64,000 nucleotides of DNA from Sphingopyxis sp. OAS728 (lineage in GTDB: Bacteria > Pseudomonadota > Alphaproteobacteria > Sphingomonadales > Sphingomonadaceae), in the NCBI RefSeq assembly GCF_014873485.1, contig NZ_JADBDT010000001.1:1488001-1552000 (forward strand), written 5' to 3'. The notes beneath the pieces are model-generated. The model made no database searches. It had not been told where the DNA came from and saw nothing but the letters and a program-made list of their open reading frames with translations. Shown in pieces: positions 62,395-64,000 of the stretch. The first letter of the stretch is position 1. Each line of letters starts with the position of its first letter. A program made the position numbers and the translations under genes.

Positions 62395-63432
62395 ATGGCC
62401 AACGATCCTTTCCAGCGCCGCTTTGCCGCCGATGCGAGCCTGTTACCGCATATGGCTGACCTCGCGAACGACCGGATTCTGATCGCGCTGCTGGCCGAGG
62501 CCGATTATCGCGCGGCAAGCTTCCTCGACCAGCGGCTGCTCACCGACCGGGTCGGGCGCGAATGGATGGCGTGGAACGCCCTGCCCGACCTCGGCCCGGC
62601 TGCGCCGCGGCCCGATTTCATCTTTCATATCGGCCATGTCGGATCGACACTGCTATCGCGCCTGCACGCCGAGATCGGCGAGGTGCTGCCGTTACGTGAG
62701 CCGATGCTGCTGCGCACGCTGGCGCAGGTCGCCGAACGGATCGACCGGCCGGAATCACTCTGGTCGCCCGAGCTCTACCGGACGCGGCTCGCGCAGCTGC
62801 TCGGCTGGCTTGGCCGCGGTTTCGCGCCGGGCCAGCGCGTGATGGTCAAGGCGTCGAGCGTAATCACGGCGATTGCGGACGACCTGACAGGCGCCAACGG
62901 CCGCGCGCTGTTCCTGTACGTCCCGCTCCCCCGCTATATCGAGACAATCGTCGCAGGCGAGGCGTCGATGGCCGAGACGCTGGCCCAGGCCCCGGGCCGC
63001 ATCGCGCGGCTCGCGGCCCTGCTTCCCGACTTTCCTTTCGCGCTGTGGCAGCTGCCGCCGGTAACGCGCGTCGCCATGAGCTGGCTTTGCGAAATGGCAA
63101 CGGCGCAACGAATCCTGCCGCGCACCGATCCGCGGTATCTGTGGGTCGATTTCGAGCAGTTTCTGGCCAACCCCGCCGCATCGCTCTCGGCACAGTGCGA
63201 GCATTTCGAACTGACCATCGACCCGGCGCGGATCGACGACGTGCTCGCGGGCCCCATCATGCGCCAATATTCGAAGGCGCCCGAGCACGGCTACAGCCCC
63301 GATCTACGCCGCGAACTGCAGGTACAGGCAGCGGCCGAACACACCCCCGCGATCGCCGAAGCGATTGCATGGGTTGAAGCGCTCGCGGCACGCTATACAA
63401 GCCTCGGCGACCTGCCGATCCGCGGCGCATAG
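62395..63432 (+). CDS. Sulfotransferase-like protein
   Basis: 345 residues from ATG 62395 (MANDPFQRRF), chosen because the ATG at 62365 lies directly after the terminator. FIFHIGHVGSTLLSRLH near residue 75 is a P-loop like the PAPS-binding start of sulfotransferases, and RVMVKASSVITAI is like the following 3'-phosphate motif (K-S). Function is inferred; whether it binds PAPS is unknown. A PKHD hydroxylase starts 8 bases later, the pairing seen beside TonB receptor accessory loci. Confidence 0.6.
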   Translation: MANDPFQRRFAADASLLPHMADLANDRILIALLAEADYRAASFLDQRLLTDRVGREWMAWNALPDLGPAAPRPDFIFHIGHVGSTLLSRLHAEIGEVLPLREPMLLRTLAQVAERIDRPESLWSPELYRTRLAQLLGWLGRGFAPGQRVMVKASSVITAIADDLTGANGRALFLYVPLPRYIETIVAGEASMAETLAQAPGRIARLAALLPDFPFALWQLPPVTRVAMSWLCEMATAQRILPRTDPRYLWVDFEQFLANPAASLSAQCEHFELTIDPARIDDVLAGPIMRQYSKAPEHGYSPDLRRELQVQAAAEHTPAIAEAIAWVEALAARYTSLGDLPIRGA

Positions 63433-63440
63433 GAATCAGG

Positions 63441-64000
63441 ATGTTCAAGCTCGTCCAGTTGCTCGACGATGGCGCGGTCCGTGCGCTGCGCGAGATCGCC
63501 GCCAGCGGCAAGTTCGTCGATGGCAAGATCAGCAACCCGCATTCGACGGTGAAGAACAACCTCCAGCTTCACGATGCCGGCGCCTATGAACGCTCGTCGA
63601 AGATCTTGCTCGATGCGATGGTGCAGAACCCCGATTTCATGGGTTTTTCTTTCCCGGCGCGCATCGCGCCGCCATTGATGACGCGCTACACGCCGGGCAT
63701 GCATTATGGGCTGCACCCCGATGCCGCCTATATCCCGCTGCCCGACGGCCAGCTTCGCACCGATGTCAGCTGCACCGTGTTCCTGAACGATCCCGCCGAC
63801 TATGACGGCGGCGCGCTGCATGTGCAGCTCGGCAACGCCGATCTTCGCTTCAAGGAGGCGCCGGGGGTTGCCGTCGTCTATCCCTCGCACACGTTGCACG
63901 AGGTCGAACCGGTGACGCGCGGCGAGCGGCTCGTGGCGATCACCTTCATCCAGAGCCTGATCCCCGACGTCGCGCACCGTAATTTGATGTACGAACTCAA
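63441..64000 (+). CDS. PKHD-type Fe(II)/2-oxoglutarate-dependent hydroxylase, partial at right edge
   Basis: About 187 codons from ATG 63441 and open at the window end. MFKLVQLLDDGAVRALREIA starts the PiuC/PKHD family. Iron ligands fit: HPDAAY (H-x-D), DPADYDGGALHVQL and the distal H of HTLHEVEPVTRGERL followed by the 2-oxoglutarate Arg. These oxygenases occur with TonB receptor and iron-uptake loci (PiuC is an example). The substrate is unknown. Only the last ~40 residues are likely missing. Confidence 0.85.
   Translation, partial: MFKLVQLLDDGAVRALREIAASGKFVDGKISNPHSTVKNNLQLHDAGAYERSSKILLDAMVQNPDFMGFSFPARIAPPLMTRYTPGMHYGLHPDAAYIPLPDGQLRTDVSCTVFLNDPADYDGGALHVQLGNADLRFKEAPGVAVVYPSHTLHEVEPVTRGERLVAITFIQSLIPDVAHRNLMYEL

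Overview
The window comes from a high-GC alphaproteobacterium of the Sphingomonadales, most likely a Sphingopyxis-like organism. The clues are an uninterrupted alphaproteobacterial division and cell-wall (dcw) cluster, a tandem glycine riboswitch on a split gcvPA/gcvPB operon, a ZnuD-type TonB receptor, a PKHD hydroxylase next to a sulfotransferase-like gene, short palindromic intergenic repeats of sphingomonad type, and small proteins with a DESFPASDPPAY-type ending. The genus is an inference.

Layout. 1-15.4 kb is accessory and stress-related. It holds the N-terminus of an Mfd-like protein, an FAD oxidoreductase-Rieske fusion, a CinA-type amidase, and a sugar block. The sugar block has an alpha/alpha-toroid protein behind a sequence matching a general-stress (EcfG) promoter, a glycosyltransferase with a second C-terminal domain, mannose-1-phosphate guanylyltransferase, a HAD-type phosphomannomutase-like enzyme and an MFS permease. 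Small stress-type proteins follow. 15.4-17.4 kb is an integration scar: stacked hairpins, the 3' end of a tRNA with no 5' half, a P4-type integrase, a repeat array upstream of it, and an intact tRNA-Trp. 17.4-23.2 kb carries a DMT permease, a GST, an acyl-CoA ligase, a palindromic repeat element and a small membrane-protein operon.

23.2-28.7 kb is the glycine cleavage operon (riboswitch, gcvT, gcvH, a GT-A-like gene, gcvPA, gcvPB), all on the minus strand. 28.8-32.5 kb has an NAD(P)-binding protein, a dGTPase and a TPR/SPOR protein, which overlap one another. 32.6-51.0 kb is the whole dcw cluster on the minus strand, in transcription order mraZ, rsmH, ftsL, ftsI, murE, murF, mraY, murD, ftsW, murG, murC, murB, ddl, ftsQ, ftsA, ftsZ. 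Almost every junction overlaps (ATGA, GTGA, TGATG or TAATG). A four-unit 10-bp-period GGGT/GGGA array upstream of mraZ looks like the MraZ operator. cysK and two membrane-protein genes lie further upstream.

53.8-64 kb holds a zinc-type TonB receptor with a Zur-like palindrome, a secreted protein, fabD-fabG, and a divergent pair for peptidoglycan recycling (LD-carboxypeptidase and an Mpl/MurC-like ligase) separated by an inverted-repeat element. It continues with the rpsF-rpsR-rplI operon, a sulfotransferase-like protein and the start of a PKHD-type hydroxylase cut by the right edge.

No CRISPR array, prophage, insertion sequence or rRNA was seen. The two regions that best repay follow-up are the mannose-centred stress block (4.4-13.6 kb) and the integrase scar (15.5-17.4 kb). 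All family assignments were made by reading the sequence, without database searches.
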